A stretch of DNA of 64,000 nt from Ariolimax columbianus (GCA_036924085.1 JAVGWX010000006.1:43927252-43991251); one strand, 5' to 3'. Shown: positions 1-11,104, numbered from the stretch's first letter. Numbers and translations: made by a program. The notes: generated by a model not told the origin, from the letters alone.

Positions 1-189
1 ACAACGGGATTTTATTTAAGGATGAGCGACCAATAGGAAGTAGTACATCACTTTTCAAAAAAATGTCTCCTTATTCACAAAACATTATCATTTTGTTTAG
101 CATTACTTTCGAAGCACATACATATATAAATCAGTATATATGCACAACATAGTAATAAAACTAGTAATACAAATAATAATAGTAATAAT
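1..189. other. unassigned AT-rich left edge
   Basis: No gene or recognisable element was seen. The stretch is AT-rich and ends in irregular AAT/AGT triplets (about 160-200), which look like the simple-sequence tail of the neighbouring dispersed repeat. Confidence 0.4.
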
Positions 190-720
190 AATAGTAATCA
201 TGATCATCATCATGAGTCCCGTCACCTGAAATCTCATTGGCGCACCCCTACTGCTGATTGTTGGATCAGTCCCCGGATTCCACTCGATTTTGTGTCAGGA
301 TATCGATCTTCCTTCTAGACGAGTTAACCTCATCGGTATGATTTGTCCGATTGCCATTGTTGTGTATTGAGAAGGCTGGCGCATTTCTGATTTTCCTCAA
401 TGATTTCTGCAATATCCGTGTGCCTTGGATCATTTTGAATTATGCGGAGCCCATCTATCTCCAGGAAATGTGTCCCTCCACATTGTGAATTTTTCTATGA
501 TCCCTCTGTCTACTCAAGTATGTCGTCACAGGTTCACTCGGATGATTATGCCTTTCTGCATTCTTTTTCCGGCTCGTTTTCATTTTCGCCGTTTGCTTTC
601 AATCGCGCTTGTGTATTCTGTTTTCGACTGTGTCCTATAATACATCGATTGAAATACATCTCGGCGCATTGACGGGCACATGTCCAATTAGAAAAAAAAC
701 CGCACATAAAACACGTTTAT
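190..720 (-). repeat. dispersed ~500-bp repeat, copy 1
   Basis: This stretch is the reverse complement of a similar stretch at 11105-11715. Shared landmarks include the segment around 470-540 (also readable as peptide with PLSTQ and HRFT) and the segment around 300-345 about bases TAACCTCA. In the minus orientation it ends in an ATG/AAT-rich tail (about 160-215), as many non-LTR elements do. The family is not recognised. Two inverted copies sharing internal landmarks are what is actually seen; mobility is inferred. Confidence 0.55.
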
Positions 721-954
721 CCAAGACACGTTTATCTGAAACACTGCAATTGTAGACCCAAAGATCACAGAAAAACGTATGATTCAGGAACAAACCAGAT
801 ATGCAGCCATGTTGGAACTCGACCGAGAAGGATTAATAATAATAATAATAATAATCATCTCCCTCTGTTGGAGCGTACGTCCAGCCCTGGACCCGTATTG
901 TCGCTAATAAGCGCATACTAAATTTCTAGTGTGGTCGTAAGGTAACTGTTTTTA

Positions 955-1330
955 GGCAGTTGAAGTTGCCAATCCCAGTACGTTTACATTCGAATGATCC
1001 AGCCGCCCAGATACGTCAAGCCAGATTAGGGTAGTCTCGTCTGCAGGAAATGGACTTCGTCGCTAATAGAGTAATTGCAGGCTCTCCTTTCAATCAAAAC
1101 CGTGTATCTACACATCATGTGCGATTCAAGTAGCTATGTACGGCTCTAAGACATGGACCCTGCTTAAATGGGATATGTAAAGGTTCGAGGTTGTCCACAT
1201 GCGAAATCAGAGACGTAGACTCGTAGGCCCGAAATGCAGAAATCTCAGCAATAACTTAACTCCTTCCCGTATAGGAAATTGTGGATCTCCGTCGGGTCTC
1301 ATCAAAGTACTTTGTGTGTTCTTGCAGCCG
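955..1330 (+). mobile_element. LINE fragment, C-terminal part of reverse transcriptase ORF
   Basis: Translation in shifting frames gives MYGSKTWTLLK followed by a stretch with RFEVVHMRNQRRR. This matches the common LINE pattern YGSETWTL..., then EVFHMRCLRRIL, which lies downstream of the reverse transcriptase palm. Stops and frameshifts break it, and neither the catalytic motif nor the 3' end is present. An AAT tract at about 833-853 lies just upstream. This is a dead fragment whose LINE clade cannot be assigned by eye. Confidence 0.6.
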
Positions 1331-1489
1331 TAATTTCCGTAACAATTTATTTTACTCGAAGATGTTCTTAACCCCGATATCAACTATCTAATATTATATA
1401 TATCTAATATCTTGTTTTACTGCTTGTATGTAACTGGAGCACACATTTTATTTCCTCTCAAGTAAGGGTTGTCTGTATCCTCGCATGTA

Positions 1490-2035
1490 GTTTATAGGGT
1501 CGATGTTAACCTTCAAAGACGAAACTAATGAAGTTGGACCAGTATTTAGTTGTGGAATCCTCACATCAAGTGTATATGGTCCCTGTTTATCTTTGAGAAT
1601 CATACCAACGAACGGGGACGGCGTGGCCTAGTGGTTAAGTGACACGGCTCACAACCAGAAGGTGCTGGGTTCGATCCCCATCACAGCATCGGCCGTTACC
1701 CCGAGGAAGCAAACCCTTAGAAAATGCAGGAGGAAGCAAACCCTTACATAAAATGCATGCTGAAGTGGATGCACTGGGCCGACAGGCGCAAATTAAAAAC
1801 GCAGTGCAACGCACACCGCCTTGGGGATTAGAGAAATAAGGCGAACGCAAAAAAAAAAATTAAAAATACCAACGAACTACGAACAGCATTTGGGTTTCAG
1901 GATCGTCACTTGGAGTTTATATGGTCGCTGTTAACTTTCCAAGAGGATCCCAGGAAATTAGGACCGCTTAGGGGTCTCGGTATCTTAACGTGGAGTGGAT
2001 ATATGATTACTGTTAATTTTCTAAGATTGCACAAT
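1490..2035. repeat. degenerate ~90-100-bp direct repeats interrupted by a SINE
   Basis: Three similar blocks (about 1495-1605, 1870-1950 and 1955-2030) share phrases of the type TATATGGTC..CTGTTAA.TTTC. They look like an old, diverged tandem array. The SINE at 1614-1865 was inserted between the first and second blocks. Unit boundaries are approximate. Confidence 0.4.
1614..1865 (+). mobile_element. tRNA-derived SINE with perfect 12-bp target duplication
   Basis: The head resembles a tRNA: an A-box-like GTGGCCTAGTGGTTAAG near 1623 and a B box GGTTCGATCCC near 1668. The body contains a short internal duplication of a segment starting AGGAAGCAAACCCTTA. The element ends in an A-rich tail. The 12 bases ATACCAACGAAC occur immediately before (1602-1613) and immediately after (1866-1877), as a target site duplication. 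A diverged copy of the same family lies on the other strand near 62700-62985. This is a Pol III-type retroposon and not a working tRNA gene. Confidence 0.9.
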
Positions 2036-2039
2036 GGCT

Positions 2040-2955
2040 GGTATTGTTAATAACGGAAGGTGCACCATCCCGTAGCCACAAGATTTAACCACAAGTCAAG
2101 AATTACTTTTAATATTTTCACATTTCAGTTGGAGAATTAACTAGCTTATATACGCGTCAAATGCAAGGGTCAGAATATTCTTTTTCTTCTTCATACGCTT
2201 TGAAACTTGAATATATCTTAAGAAAGCAGTGATACGGCTGAGACTAATGGTATCTCCTTACAGCTTTGTCAAGGAATCGTATTGATGCTTTCTCTATTTC
2301 TCATTTGTCGAACACTTTTCCCTTTTGTAGCAGATGTTCAACAAATATTTGATCAGTTTTGCTGACATATTTATTGGTTTTTACTATCCTTAGTTTGTTA
2401 AACTACGGAGTCTGATGATTCCCACCTGTTCACTTCTGCGTAGGTCGTGAAATGCATCATTTGGTTGTTGACATGTGTGCTTCGTTTCCCACTTGGTCTT
2501 ATATTTTCAGGTGGTAAACCTCTTGGCTTCTTCATGTTATACCTATAGCAGGTTCAGGTGGCTTTTCACCTTGGCTTGGAACTAAATATATATATACATT
2601 GCCAAGAATGTTGAAATGATAAGAAATCCACTGTAACACAATTTTCTTGAACCGGGGATAAAAATGTAAGAGAATTTCTCTTAGTTGCACAAAATACGTA
2701 TTCGTTTTGACTCACAAGTGCTGCACAGCAACCACTGTTGCTGATTCATCTGTACTTACATGGGTTCAACTATTACATGAGTAGTCTTTCTCTACGTGTT
2801 ATACGTGTATTTGCTCTTCTTTATCTTTCTGTATGCCTGTTTATGTCACTTGTCAGGAAGGATTTCTGTTATGCCTGCAGAATGATGCTTTCTGCAGGTG
2901 AAAAAACATTACAGTAAGGCGAAGCTGTCGCTGTTAATGCTGTTTTTTTTTGGAA
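2040..2955. other. unassigned intergenic stretch
   Basis: No exon, repeat family or conserved protein was recognised. Short open frames here have no protein-like composition. Confidence 0.35.
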
Positions 2956-2959
2956 TGCA

Positions 2960-3300
2960 CATACTGAGTAGGTTACTCTATTGTACACCCTGGAAAGGAC
3001 GTTAAGTTGTGGGTTGCAATAGCTTTTCTCACATCCAGAGCATGGTGATGAAAGTAGGTCGGGGTCCTCCAAGCGGTTGTGCTATACTTGTCTTCATCTG
3101 CGTGTCGCTCACTACTACAGGAATCACATCGATCCCTCACCGTGTTAGCCAGGATGCCATGAAAACAGCCCGTTTCCAGGGAGGTCTACGAGGTAGCCGA
3201 GGTGAGGGTCTTGGCCAGCATATTTTGCTTGAACATGACTTATATGTTTGATCAGTAAGTTGTGCCTGAGCAGGGGTTAGTTTTCCTCCCCAGACTGCAG
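2960..3300 (+). repeat. dispersed ~330-bp family A, copy 1
   Basis: This copy shares ordered landmarks with copies near 15750, 36705, 37065, 56222, 56690 and 61385. They are GGACGTTAAGT..GGGTTG, TCCTCACATC, GGGGTCCTCCA.GCGGTTGTGCTAT, CTGCGTGTC.CTCACTACTA, a TGTTAGCCAGG.TGCCATGAAAACA segment, then AGCCGAGGTGAGGGTCTTGGCCAG and a TTAGTTTTCCTC end. Complete copies begin with a TTG-repeat. There is no coding potential. It is probably a non-autonomous transposon, but the class is unknown. Confidence 0.8.
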
Positions 3301-3354
3301 CGGTATTATTGATTAAAATAAAGTTTAAATATACATATATAAATATGGTCAGAT

Positions 3355-3480
3355 ACCGCGCTCAGACAAAAACATAAAGGTAACCTACATTACCACCTAT
3401 AAGACTTCATCGGCGACAACAAACAACTTATGAGCAAACAAATCAAAGAAAAAGGAATGCAAATATAAAATACAAATTTA
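3355..3480. repeat. dispersed repeat family F, copy
   Basis: The phrase CTTCATCGGCGACAA, followed by A-rich sequence with AACAAATCAAAGAAAAA, recurs at about 7425-7510 and 27768-27870, and in part at about 28262-28300. This is a short dispersed repeat of unknown class. Confidence 0.5.
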
Positions 3481-3589
3481 AAGAAGTAAATAAGTAACAA
3501 AGTGTACATAGTTGGGTAGAACATAAGAAATACTAACGGGAAACATCGTGTTGGAACTCGCTAGAGGTTAGATAATATCTGTGTGAAAC

Positions 3590-3784
3590 AAGTGACTGGA
3601 CACAGGAACGCAAAAATAAACCTGTGTTGTATAACAAGACACACCTACTGATTGAAGACCATAATAGAGAGTAGAGTGGAAGACAGTCATTCAAGGGGAA
3701 GACAACATCATAAGTGGGAAGATAACATCAGGAGATGACTTGGAAAAACCTGTAAGATTGCAGTATGGCAGCAAGAGAAAAGCA
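3590..3784 (+). repeat. 5' part of a dispersed repeat that runs into the 61-bp satellite
   Basis: The order of phrases ATAACAAGA.ACA, GGAAG.CAGTCATTCA, GATAACATCA.GAGATG.ACTGGAAAAA and AGATTGCA is shared with 25555-25800, and more weakly with 38365-38650. In those two copies the sequence continues through GATGGCACTTGAAC or an equivalent just once. Here that last part is amplified as the satellite that follows. Confidence 0.65.
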
Positions 3785-5604
3785 CACTGATTGCACAGAG
3801 ATGGCACTTGAACTGAACGCAATTAGATAATTTCATGAAACACTGATTGCACAGAGATGGCACTTGGACTGAACTGAACGCAATTAGATAATTTCATGAA
3901 ACACTGATTGCACAGAGATGGCACTTGGACTGAACTGAACGCAATTAGATAATTTCATGAAACACTGATTGCACAGAGATGGCACTTGAACTGAACTGAA
4001 CGCAATTAGATAATTTCATGAAACACTGATTGCACAGAGATGGCACTTGAACTGAACTGAACGCAATTAGATAATTTCATGAAACACTGATTGCACAGAG
4101 ATGGCACTTGAACTGAACTGAACGCAATTAGATAATTTCATGAAACACTGATTGCACAGAGATGGCACTTGAACTGAACTGAACGCAATTAGATAATTTC
4201 ATGAAACACTGATTGCACAGAGATGGCACTTGAACTGAACTGAACGCAATTAGATAATTTCATGAAACACTGATTGCACAGAGATGGCACTTGAACTGAA
4301 CTGAACGCAATTAGATAATTTCATGAAACACTGATTGCACAGAGATGGCACTTGAACTGAACTGAACGCAATTAGATAATTTCATGAAACACTGATTGCA
4401 CAGAGATGGCACTTGAACTGAACTGAACGCAATTAGATAATTTCATGAAACACTGATTGCACAGAGATGGCACTTGAACTGAACTGAACGCAATTAGATA
4501 ATTTCATAAAACACTGATGGCACAGAGGTGGCACTTGAACTGAACTGAACGCAATTAGATAATTTCATGAAACACTGATTGCACAGAGATGGCACTTGAA
4601 CTGAACTGAACGCAATTAGATAATTTCATGAAACACTGATTGCACAGAGATGGCCCTTGAACTGAACTGAACGCAATTAGATAATTTCATGAAACACTGA
4701 TTGCACAGAGATGGCACTTGAACTGAACTGAACGCAATTAGATAATTTCATAAAACACTGATGGCACAGAGGTGGCACTTGAACTGAACTGAACGCAATT
4801 AGATAATTTCATGAAACACTGATTGCACAGAGATGGCACTTGAACTGAACTGAACGCAATTAGATAATTTCATGAAACACTGATTGCACAGAGATGGCAC
4901 TTGAACTGAACTGAACGCAATTAGATAATTTCATGAAACACTGATTGCACAGAGATGGCACTTGAACTGAACTGAACGCAATTAGATAATTTCATGAAAC
5001 ACTGATTGCACAGAGATGGCACTTGAACTGAACTGAACGCAATTAGATAATTTCATGAAACACTGATTGCACAGAGATGGCACTTGAACTGAACTGAACG
5101 CAATTAGATAATTTCATGAAACACTGATTGCACAGAGATGGCACTTGAACTGAACTGAACGCAATTAGATAATTTCATGAAACACTGATTGCACAGAGAT
5201 GGCACTTGAACTGAACTGAACGCAATTAGATAATTTCATGAAACACTGATTGCACAGAGATGGCACTTGAACTGAACTGAACGCAATTAGATAATTTCAT
5301 GAAACACTGATTGCACAGAGATGGCACTTGAACTGAACTGAACGCAATTAGATAATTTCATGAAACACTGATTGCACAGAGGTGGCACTTGAACTGAACT
5401 GAACGCAATTAGATAATTTCATGAAACACTGATTGCACAGAGATGGCACTTGAACTGAACTGAACGCAATTAGATAATTTCATGAAACACTGATTGCACA
5501 GAGATGGCACTTGAACTGAACTGAACTCAATTAGATAATTTCATGAAACACTGATGGCACAGAGATGGCACTTGAACTGAACTGAATGCAATTAGATAAT
5601 TTCA
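3785..5604 (+). repeat. 61-bp satellite array, 30 units
   Basis: The first unit is 56 bp (3785-3840). Every later unit start follows at exactly 61-bp steps from 3841 to 5549, with no indel over 28 steps. Units differ by rare substitutions. One distinctive variant (CATAAAACACTGATGGCACAG) starts units at 4512 and 4756, four units apart, which suggests duplication of multi-unit blocks. The unit contains GAACTGAACTGAAC. There are no unique spacers, so this is not CRISPR-like. Expansion by unequal exchange or slippage from a dispersed repeat is inferred. Confidence 0.97.
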
Positions 5605-6585
5605 GTGGATACTGTTTATCTCAAACACTAGAACATTTAAAAATGCAATTAGAGATTTGAACGAAGATTTTAATTGATACCCTTTAACGCGAACACTAGA
5701 AAACATTTTGAATAACATTAGGTATTCCAGCGGCTATCTGAGAGAGTGCATTTATAGTAGCACTATAGAAATCTTGTAAGAACAAGATCGGAATTGCGAG
5801 GATTCGACATAACATTTGGGCCACAAAGTGGTGAAAAAATTCCATTGAATGTTTTAATAAATCGTTACATCTCTGTTTATTGAAATCTTGTCAAAATTCT
5901 GGCTGAGATCTTTACATGAGGTCCTCGTTGTTCAAAGTGTTTTAATAACAACAATTTCATGTACCTATTTTGCTCATCTTCACAACGTTAAGTGTTTTGC
6001 CCCTTCTACAGTTGACTTCAGATAAAGATGAGCCACATGCAACAATTGCCGTCGAGAATTAGGATAACCATTCCTGTAATAAGCCACAGCCTATGTGAGG
6101 TGGGGCAGGTTAGTTCCCTTCAATGCTGATTGTACTTTCTCCAACTCAATAGCCACCAATCGCACAGACTGGTGCAGCATTGTTGGTGAGGGTGATCAGA
6201 GGCATGATGCATCATGAATAGATAAGGCTGTCCAGAGACGATCGCTCCGCAAGTCCACTCACATCAACACTTCTTCAACCCCGGTGGAAGGAGGTGTCTT
6301 ATTTCCTTGTACAAAGTGCAAAAGATAATTCAAGGCTCAGAATTACTTATTTAGCTATCATCGAACTCATGCGAACAGTTTACAGTGAATGCTGAAATGT
6401 GGTTCTCGTCGATTACGATGGACGAACATATTTACAGCGTGGTCAACTGGTGGAGCGGTCGAACCAGGCACGAACTATGACCCGAATTTTGTTTTTGTTC
6501 GACCATGAATTCGAACACTGGCACGCTGTATTTCCAGTCTAACAAGCCAGCTCGCTGTCGACTAGGCTACATGCTCTCCTGTTCG
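5605..6585. other. unassigned stretch with a partial SINE
   Basis: The first ~120 bp keep weak traces of the satellite (CAATTAGAGAT near 5645). Near 6075-6125 the phrase AAGCCACAGCCTATGTGAGGTGGGGCAGG is the minus-strand body end of the SINE family also found at 19095 and 28560. The remainder is unassigned. Confidence 0.45.
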
Positions 6586-7110
6586 CTACTCTACCGTAAA
6601 GCTTGAATCCGAACACTTACGGAGCAGGTCAGTTGAGGTCATCCCGTAACCAGTGAGGGCGTTGGGGCACATTTGAAGACATACTTGCAAACCCACGCCA
6701 TCCTTCTCTGTCAGCGGTCGCTCCCTGTGCCTCTTCTGTTCAGAGATTGGTCCATTCCTGTATGTTGTCCTCCGACCTCTTTTTGGCCCGGCCTCTTCGT
6801 CGTCTGCGTTGCACCTTTCCGAGCAGGATTGTATTTGCAAGACCATTTAATCTCGATATGTGACAGTACCAAGCGATTTTCATTCTTTTCACAGTTACCA
6901 ACAGGTCATCAAAAGGCCCTATTGCTGTTGTAATTCTTTCTCGCATTTCCTCATTTATAACTCGATCATTGTACGTGACGTTTAGTAGTCTTCGGGAACA
7001 TCTTATCTCCAAGGCATGTATCCTCCGCTGCAGACAAGCTGTAATTGTCCATGTCTCACACGCATAGAGGAATATTGATAGGACTACTAATAGTGAAGGC
7101 TTAAATCCCT
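6586..7110 (-). mobile_element. LINE fragment, 3' end of ORF2
   Basis: On the minus strand the peptide starts MEIRCSRRLLNVTYNDRV, followed by an AIGPFDDLL segment, AWYCHISR, and a basic RGRAKKR.EDNIQEW segment. This is the order seen at the C-terminus of the LINE at 39150-41330. The frame shifts around 6740-6850. Only the last ~170 codons remain and no catalytic motif is present. Truncation is inferred to be 5', as is usual for target-primed insertion. Confidence 0.85.
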
Positions 7111-7112
7111 TT

Positions 7113-8188
7113 CTTTAGATGATAGATTCCTACCCCCAAACACAACCTTCTTTAGTCTGTGTACGATATACTTGCAAGATAACGGTGGCCATATTTGTAT
7201 TCGTCCTCTGTTACAACTTACGTGAAATTGAGACGTCATTCTCCGTTCTAAATAATTCTGTAATGACTGGATTCTGGAGTTTGACAGACGCTACACGCAA
7301 TTATTACTCAGGAAATTATTATAAGAAAAGAAAAACATCGAAACAGTCTCTGTTCTTAAGGTCAAAAGTCAATACAACACATATACGGGTAATGACTCAG
7401 TGGCTGCACTAGAACAAACCAAACGATACTTCCCTTACGACCACAAGGTCTTCATCGGGGACAAAGAACGAACGAGATGAACTAACAAATCACCATAACA
7501 AACAAGACTTGATGTTAAATAAACGGTTTAAGTTAGCTGCAATACTTGGACTTGTGACTCAAATATTTACATAAGGGGGTAGTTAGCATTATGCTAAATC
7601 ATATTTAGTCGGAGACAATGACAGGTCTAGCAGGTTCCAAGTGGTGTTATCATTTTCGCCAACTTCAGGCTGCGGTAAGACTTGGCCGCTATCTTTAGTT
7701 ACAGCTGGTATAATTTATGTAACCTCAATATAATTCAATAACTGTTTATCTTAAATCATGAGGATTAGATTGCGCATTCACGAAAGCTCATACAAAATTA
7801 CGGTTTCTGGGTTTTTTATATATTTTTGCAATAATATTTTTATAAACTTGTATGTAGCCTTCCTAAATATTTACATTCCAACACTGCTATTATTTTATAA
7901 TTGAGCATCCGTTTTTAAAATTAAAGAAAATACATTTTTAATCTACTTTTCCAATACATTTTTGGCTTAAATGCCTACAACTATTTATATCTAAAAGTGC
8001 AGTCAAAAATGGCACTGCTACTTGAGAGTTTTTTTCTTTGAATCAAGGAAGGGTGGAAATTTCTATAAAGAAACTCAGAAAACTGTACAAGCGAACAGAT
8101 AAAAATATAGTCAAAGTTCAGATTTCTTTCCATCGGTTTTATAAATGTTAAAAGTTTGCCATAGTGCGTTGTGCTGTTGCTTCAATCT
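7113..8188. other. unassigned stretch with a family F repeat
   Basis: A family F copy (CTTCATCGGGGACAAAGAACG) lies at about 7425-7510. The rest is AT-rich with no recognisable exon or element. Confidence 0.4.
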
Positions 8189-8655
8189 ACGAGGCGTGTT
8201 CAACTGAAACCGATCCAAATTTCAAAAAGTGAACATACATACGGACAACGATGTTCAAAGAAGGACGTGAGCTAACGAAAGATCTTCCGAGACCAGGTCG
8301 GGAGCATATTGTTGCGTTAACTCAGTCCTTCTTTAAACATCGTTGTCCAGTTCTTCACTGTTGTTTTCGACACACTTCGGTACTATACACTGCGTGCATT
8401 CTGCGATGAATGTCAACTGGTCGACATTTTGCAGCTGTTAAAAAACCAAATCACCGCTCGCTGATCAACTCTGAACGGATTCCGTATCACATCCGCATGT
8501 TTTCAACGGTCTGCTGAGGAAACTATGAGTCGGAGGATAATGAAATTTTGCAAACTTGACGGTTGGTATGTGCTGTTTACACCACTAGTAACGTCATCAT
8601 GTGCATCGTACGTATGTTCACTTGTTGTAGTTTGGTCCGTTTCATTTAATCAAGT
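8189..8655. mobile_element. mariner-derived inverted-repeat (foldback) element
   Basis: It starts ACGAGGCGTGTTCAACTGAAACC and ends with an approximate inverted copy. The right arm (about 8305-8655) is the reverse complement of the mariner N-terminal region seen at 60440-60840. The left arm carries the same region in forward orientation with about 300 bp missing from its middle. The arms meet around 8290-8310. AGAAGGACGTGAGCTAACGA in the left arm pairs with TCGTTGTCC- and CCTTCTTTAA-type sequence in the right. No transposase domain is complete, so it is a non-autonomous hairpin derivative. Confidence 0.8.
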
Positions 8656-9120
8656 TTCGTATTTGTTGTTGAGTTGAGATAACTCTTGACATTATTCTGA
8701 TAGCTAGGTTCGGTAATCAATGGAAATAATAAATGAGGCTATCACAAGTATTTTCAAAGTACATACAGCTACAAGAACAATAGGGCACAATTACAAGACG
8801 TTCTCTAAGTGGTGCTAGGAAATATAACAGTTGTACAGGAGTCTGGAAATTGATGTGGGATCAACATTGCCATTCCCATAGTGATGCGTTAATTGATCAG
8901 TCTTACATTCAACTACAGCGAGGAAGACTTCGCCGTCTCTCGTTCTCAGGTACACATCAGTATGAAAGAAGAGCCACTGCAACTCGCTACTAAAGAAACT
9001 TCATCAAGATTTAATTCAGCACGGGTAGCTTGGACCCACAACATCTCTACCGACCTCACGGGATGGTTTCCCAGAAGGCTCTGTGTGGGACAAGACCCAT
9101 AATATAAATGATGCACCTAT
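8656..9120. other. unassigned stretch
   Basis: No recognised gene or repeat. A 69-codon open frame (8893-9102) has no recognisable motif and no flanking splice signals that I can support. Confidence 0.35.
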
Positions 9121-9940
9121 GAGAGCATGTTATCCTCATTATGTAGCATGTCCTCTATAGAACGTCGCTCCAATCACTGTCTGTCTGAAAGAAACTCTTT
9201 CCTTTGCCAACACTTTAGCCTACGCCACAGTCATACCCAGGTATTCCTGGATATATGTATGCCATCTTCTTCTTGGTCTACCCCTGCCTGTTTTTCCTGG
9301 CACTATATCTTCCATCACTGTTCTCTCAAGACCGTTGTGTCTGTTTATGGAGCCAAAGTATTTACATTTTCTGGCTAAAATTAAATTGATAACCAATTCT
9401 CCTTTTTGTTGAAATCTTGTCGAATGTCTATATCTGTCTTTTTTCTGCTTCCGGGGTATTCTGAGGATTTTTCTGTAGCATTTTAATTCAAAGGACTCGA
9501 TTCTTTTTTAGAAGTTTTGGTAATCGTCCACAATTCGCAGTCATCTGCTTCCACAGAAAAAAATACAGGCCCTGAAGATTTTCACTTTTGTGGTTTTGTT
9601 GGTGCACTGCCATAATTTCTTCAGGCTGTTCAGCCTTTGCGTTGTCATGGCTAATCTTCTTCTGATTTCTTTCGAGCAGTCGCCAATTGTGTCACTTCTG
9701 GTGCCCAGGTATTCAAAATAAGCAACCTGATCTATTTCCTCACCACCTACTGTAGATATATGTTGAAATCGTATTGTGTCGGTGGTCATTTTCGTTGTTT
9801 TGTTTATGTTTATAAGCAGGTTTTTATCTTTACTGTATCCGTTTACGGATATAGCATTTGATACGGATTGCCAAATAGTGCTGTTTAACTCCTTTAGCTT
9901 AAAGTCCTCTAAATGTATTCTACACCACACCCGATCATGA
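9121..9940 (-). mobile_element. LINE fragment, 3' half of ORF2 after the palm
   Basis: The minus-strand peptide has STVGGEEIDQVAYFEYLGT, then KEIRRRLAMTTQRLNSL and FRACIF. This is the usual thumb region of a non-LTR reverse transcriptase. The 3' end encodes RRSI.DML, as in the copies at 34640 and 57960, and lies by an ATC-type tail. Several frameshifts are present. The ADD catalytic motif would lie beyond 9940 and is missing. Confidence 0.8.
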
Positions 9941-10371
9941 ACAGAATCTAAAAGACTGGTACATGCTGAATACCGTACTCAGTTTCAAATAAAACTCTAA
10001 ACACAAAACCTTAAATTAGTTCCCAAAATAAAAGAGTGAATAACTCGTTATTCACGAATCAGAAATGAGAGCTGCATTGCTTCTAAAAGTATGATTTTTC
10101 TTGAAGGTATGCTTAAAACAGTATATATGAGGTAAGAGATGCAGATACAAATTTTTAAAAAAAGACTGCAAATGATGAGAGAGAAACTTTGAAGAACAAT
10201 GCAAATCACAAGAAATGTAGTACAAACATCAAAATAAATGTAAAGTCCGTTCTAATTTATTTGTTCTGAAATATATTTAGAAATTTATATCGTATCTATA
10301 GAGAAGAACAAAAACAATTAACACAGATATTCATAATTTAATTAATGTGTGCATGTGCAGAGTAAATGAAT
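9941..10371. other. unassigned AT-rich stretch
   Basis: No gene or repeat was recognised. Confidence 0.35.
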
Positions 10372-10470
10372 TTACACTCGGGATGTAAGGAAAGCTACTG
10401 TAACCTGCTACTGAAGGTCCATTTCAGGACGCACACAATAGTAACCTATTCATTATGTGCATTCGCAAAC
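10372..10470 (-). repeat. dispersed family A, partial copy
   Basis: The phrase GGGATGTAAGGAAAGCTACTGTAACC with CATTTCAGGACGCACACAA matches the minus-strand 5' part of family A (compare 16010-16060). The remainder of the element is absent. Confidence 0.6.
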
Positions 10471-10526
10471 AACATCTCTGGAAACAGGTACTCATATGTT
10501 TACTTGTAATATTCATCTGATAGCAA

Positions 10527-10745
10527 GGGTTCCGTGGCGAAGTGGTTAAGCCGTCGGCATCGTGATCAGGTGGTGTGGGTTCGTCTCCGGACTACGTCGT
10601 CTTTTTCACTAGTGCTTGATGCGGAGTTCCCTGCACATCGTAGTCGTCCCCCCCCCCCCCTAGTCCTCTTGTCCTTGATTTGCCACTGGGGTCGGTCGGC
10701 TCGAGACAAGAAAGTGAGGATAACAAGTAGCGCAGTTAATCATTA
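10527..10745 (+). mobile_element. tRNA-derived SINE
   Basis: A-box-like TGGCGAAGTGGTTAAGCCG near 10543 and B-box-like GGGTTCGTCTCC near 10577 mark a tRNA-like head. A non-tRNA body follows, with a run of 13 C (10648-10660). The body differs from the SINE at 1614. It ends about 190 bp before the first recognised receptor exon. Confidence 0.65.
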
Positions 10746-10935
10746 CTGAAAATAGCGCTAACATGAGGTTATTGCTATCCGGACGCACACTGCTATCTTT
10801 AACCACCTTTTCCGAGAGGCTTACAATGGAATAGTGGGCATATTGTTTCATCTCGGGAACAAACCCTGTAACGAGGGAATGTTAATGTCCTTTTATTACT
10901 ACGCCTCACTAACACTTTGTATTGGTCTCATTCAG

Positions 10936-11045
10936 AACTGGAACGACATGTATTTGAGATGGAACGAGACTGATTACGGCAACATCACAACTGTGAGGGT
11001 CAACAGTGAGGACATATGGAAGCCAGACATTAAACTCTATAACTA
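10936..11045 (+). CDS. nAChR subunit exon: beta strands 2-5, loop A
   Basis: This encodes [10 protein letters not shown] and then [10 protein letters not shown], the region from just after loop D through loop A of the ligand-binding domain. The acceptor is CATTCAG ending at 10935 and the donor is GTGAGT at 11046. The length is 110 nt, the same as exon 4 of vertebrate nAChR genes (known gene structure). It starts at a codon boundary and ends after two bases (TA) of a Tyr codon completed at 16152. Reading through the donor gives an immediate TAG, so the splice is required. The open frame continues upstream of 10936 only through intron sequence. The vertebrate-like 45-nt preceding exon was not recognised. 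Confidence 0.95.
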
Positions 11046-11104
11046 GTGAGTATATCGAAATGTTTGAGTGCTAGTGAGTGTCCGTTCTGGTCGAGCGCCA
11101 ACAC

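Noticed and set aside
1614..1690. A functional tRNA gene
   Set aside because: Only the A and B boxes are tRNA-like; no cloverleaf with paired acceptor stem is apparent, and the element continues as a SINE with a target duplication.
3785..5604. CRISPR-like array
   Set aside because: Units are contiguous with no unique spacers, and the genome is eukaryotic.
10834..10935. Hydrophobic leader directly before the first receptor exon
   Set aside because: The junction with NWND is a CAG acceptor, and vertebrate exon 4 starts at this same point. The upstream part does not resemble the receptor N-terminus.
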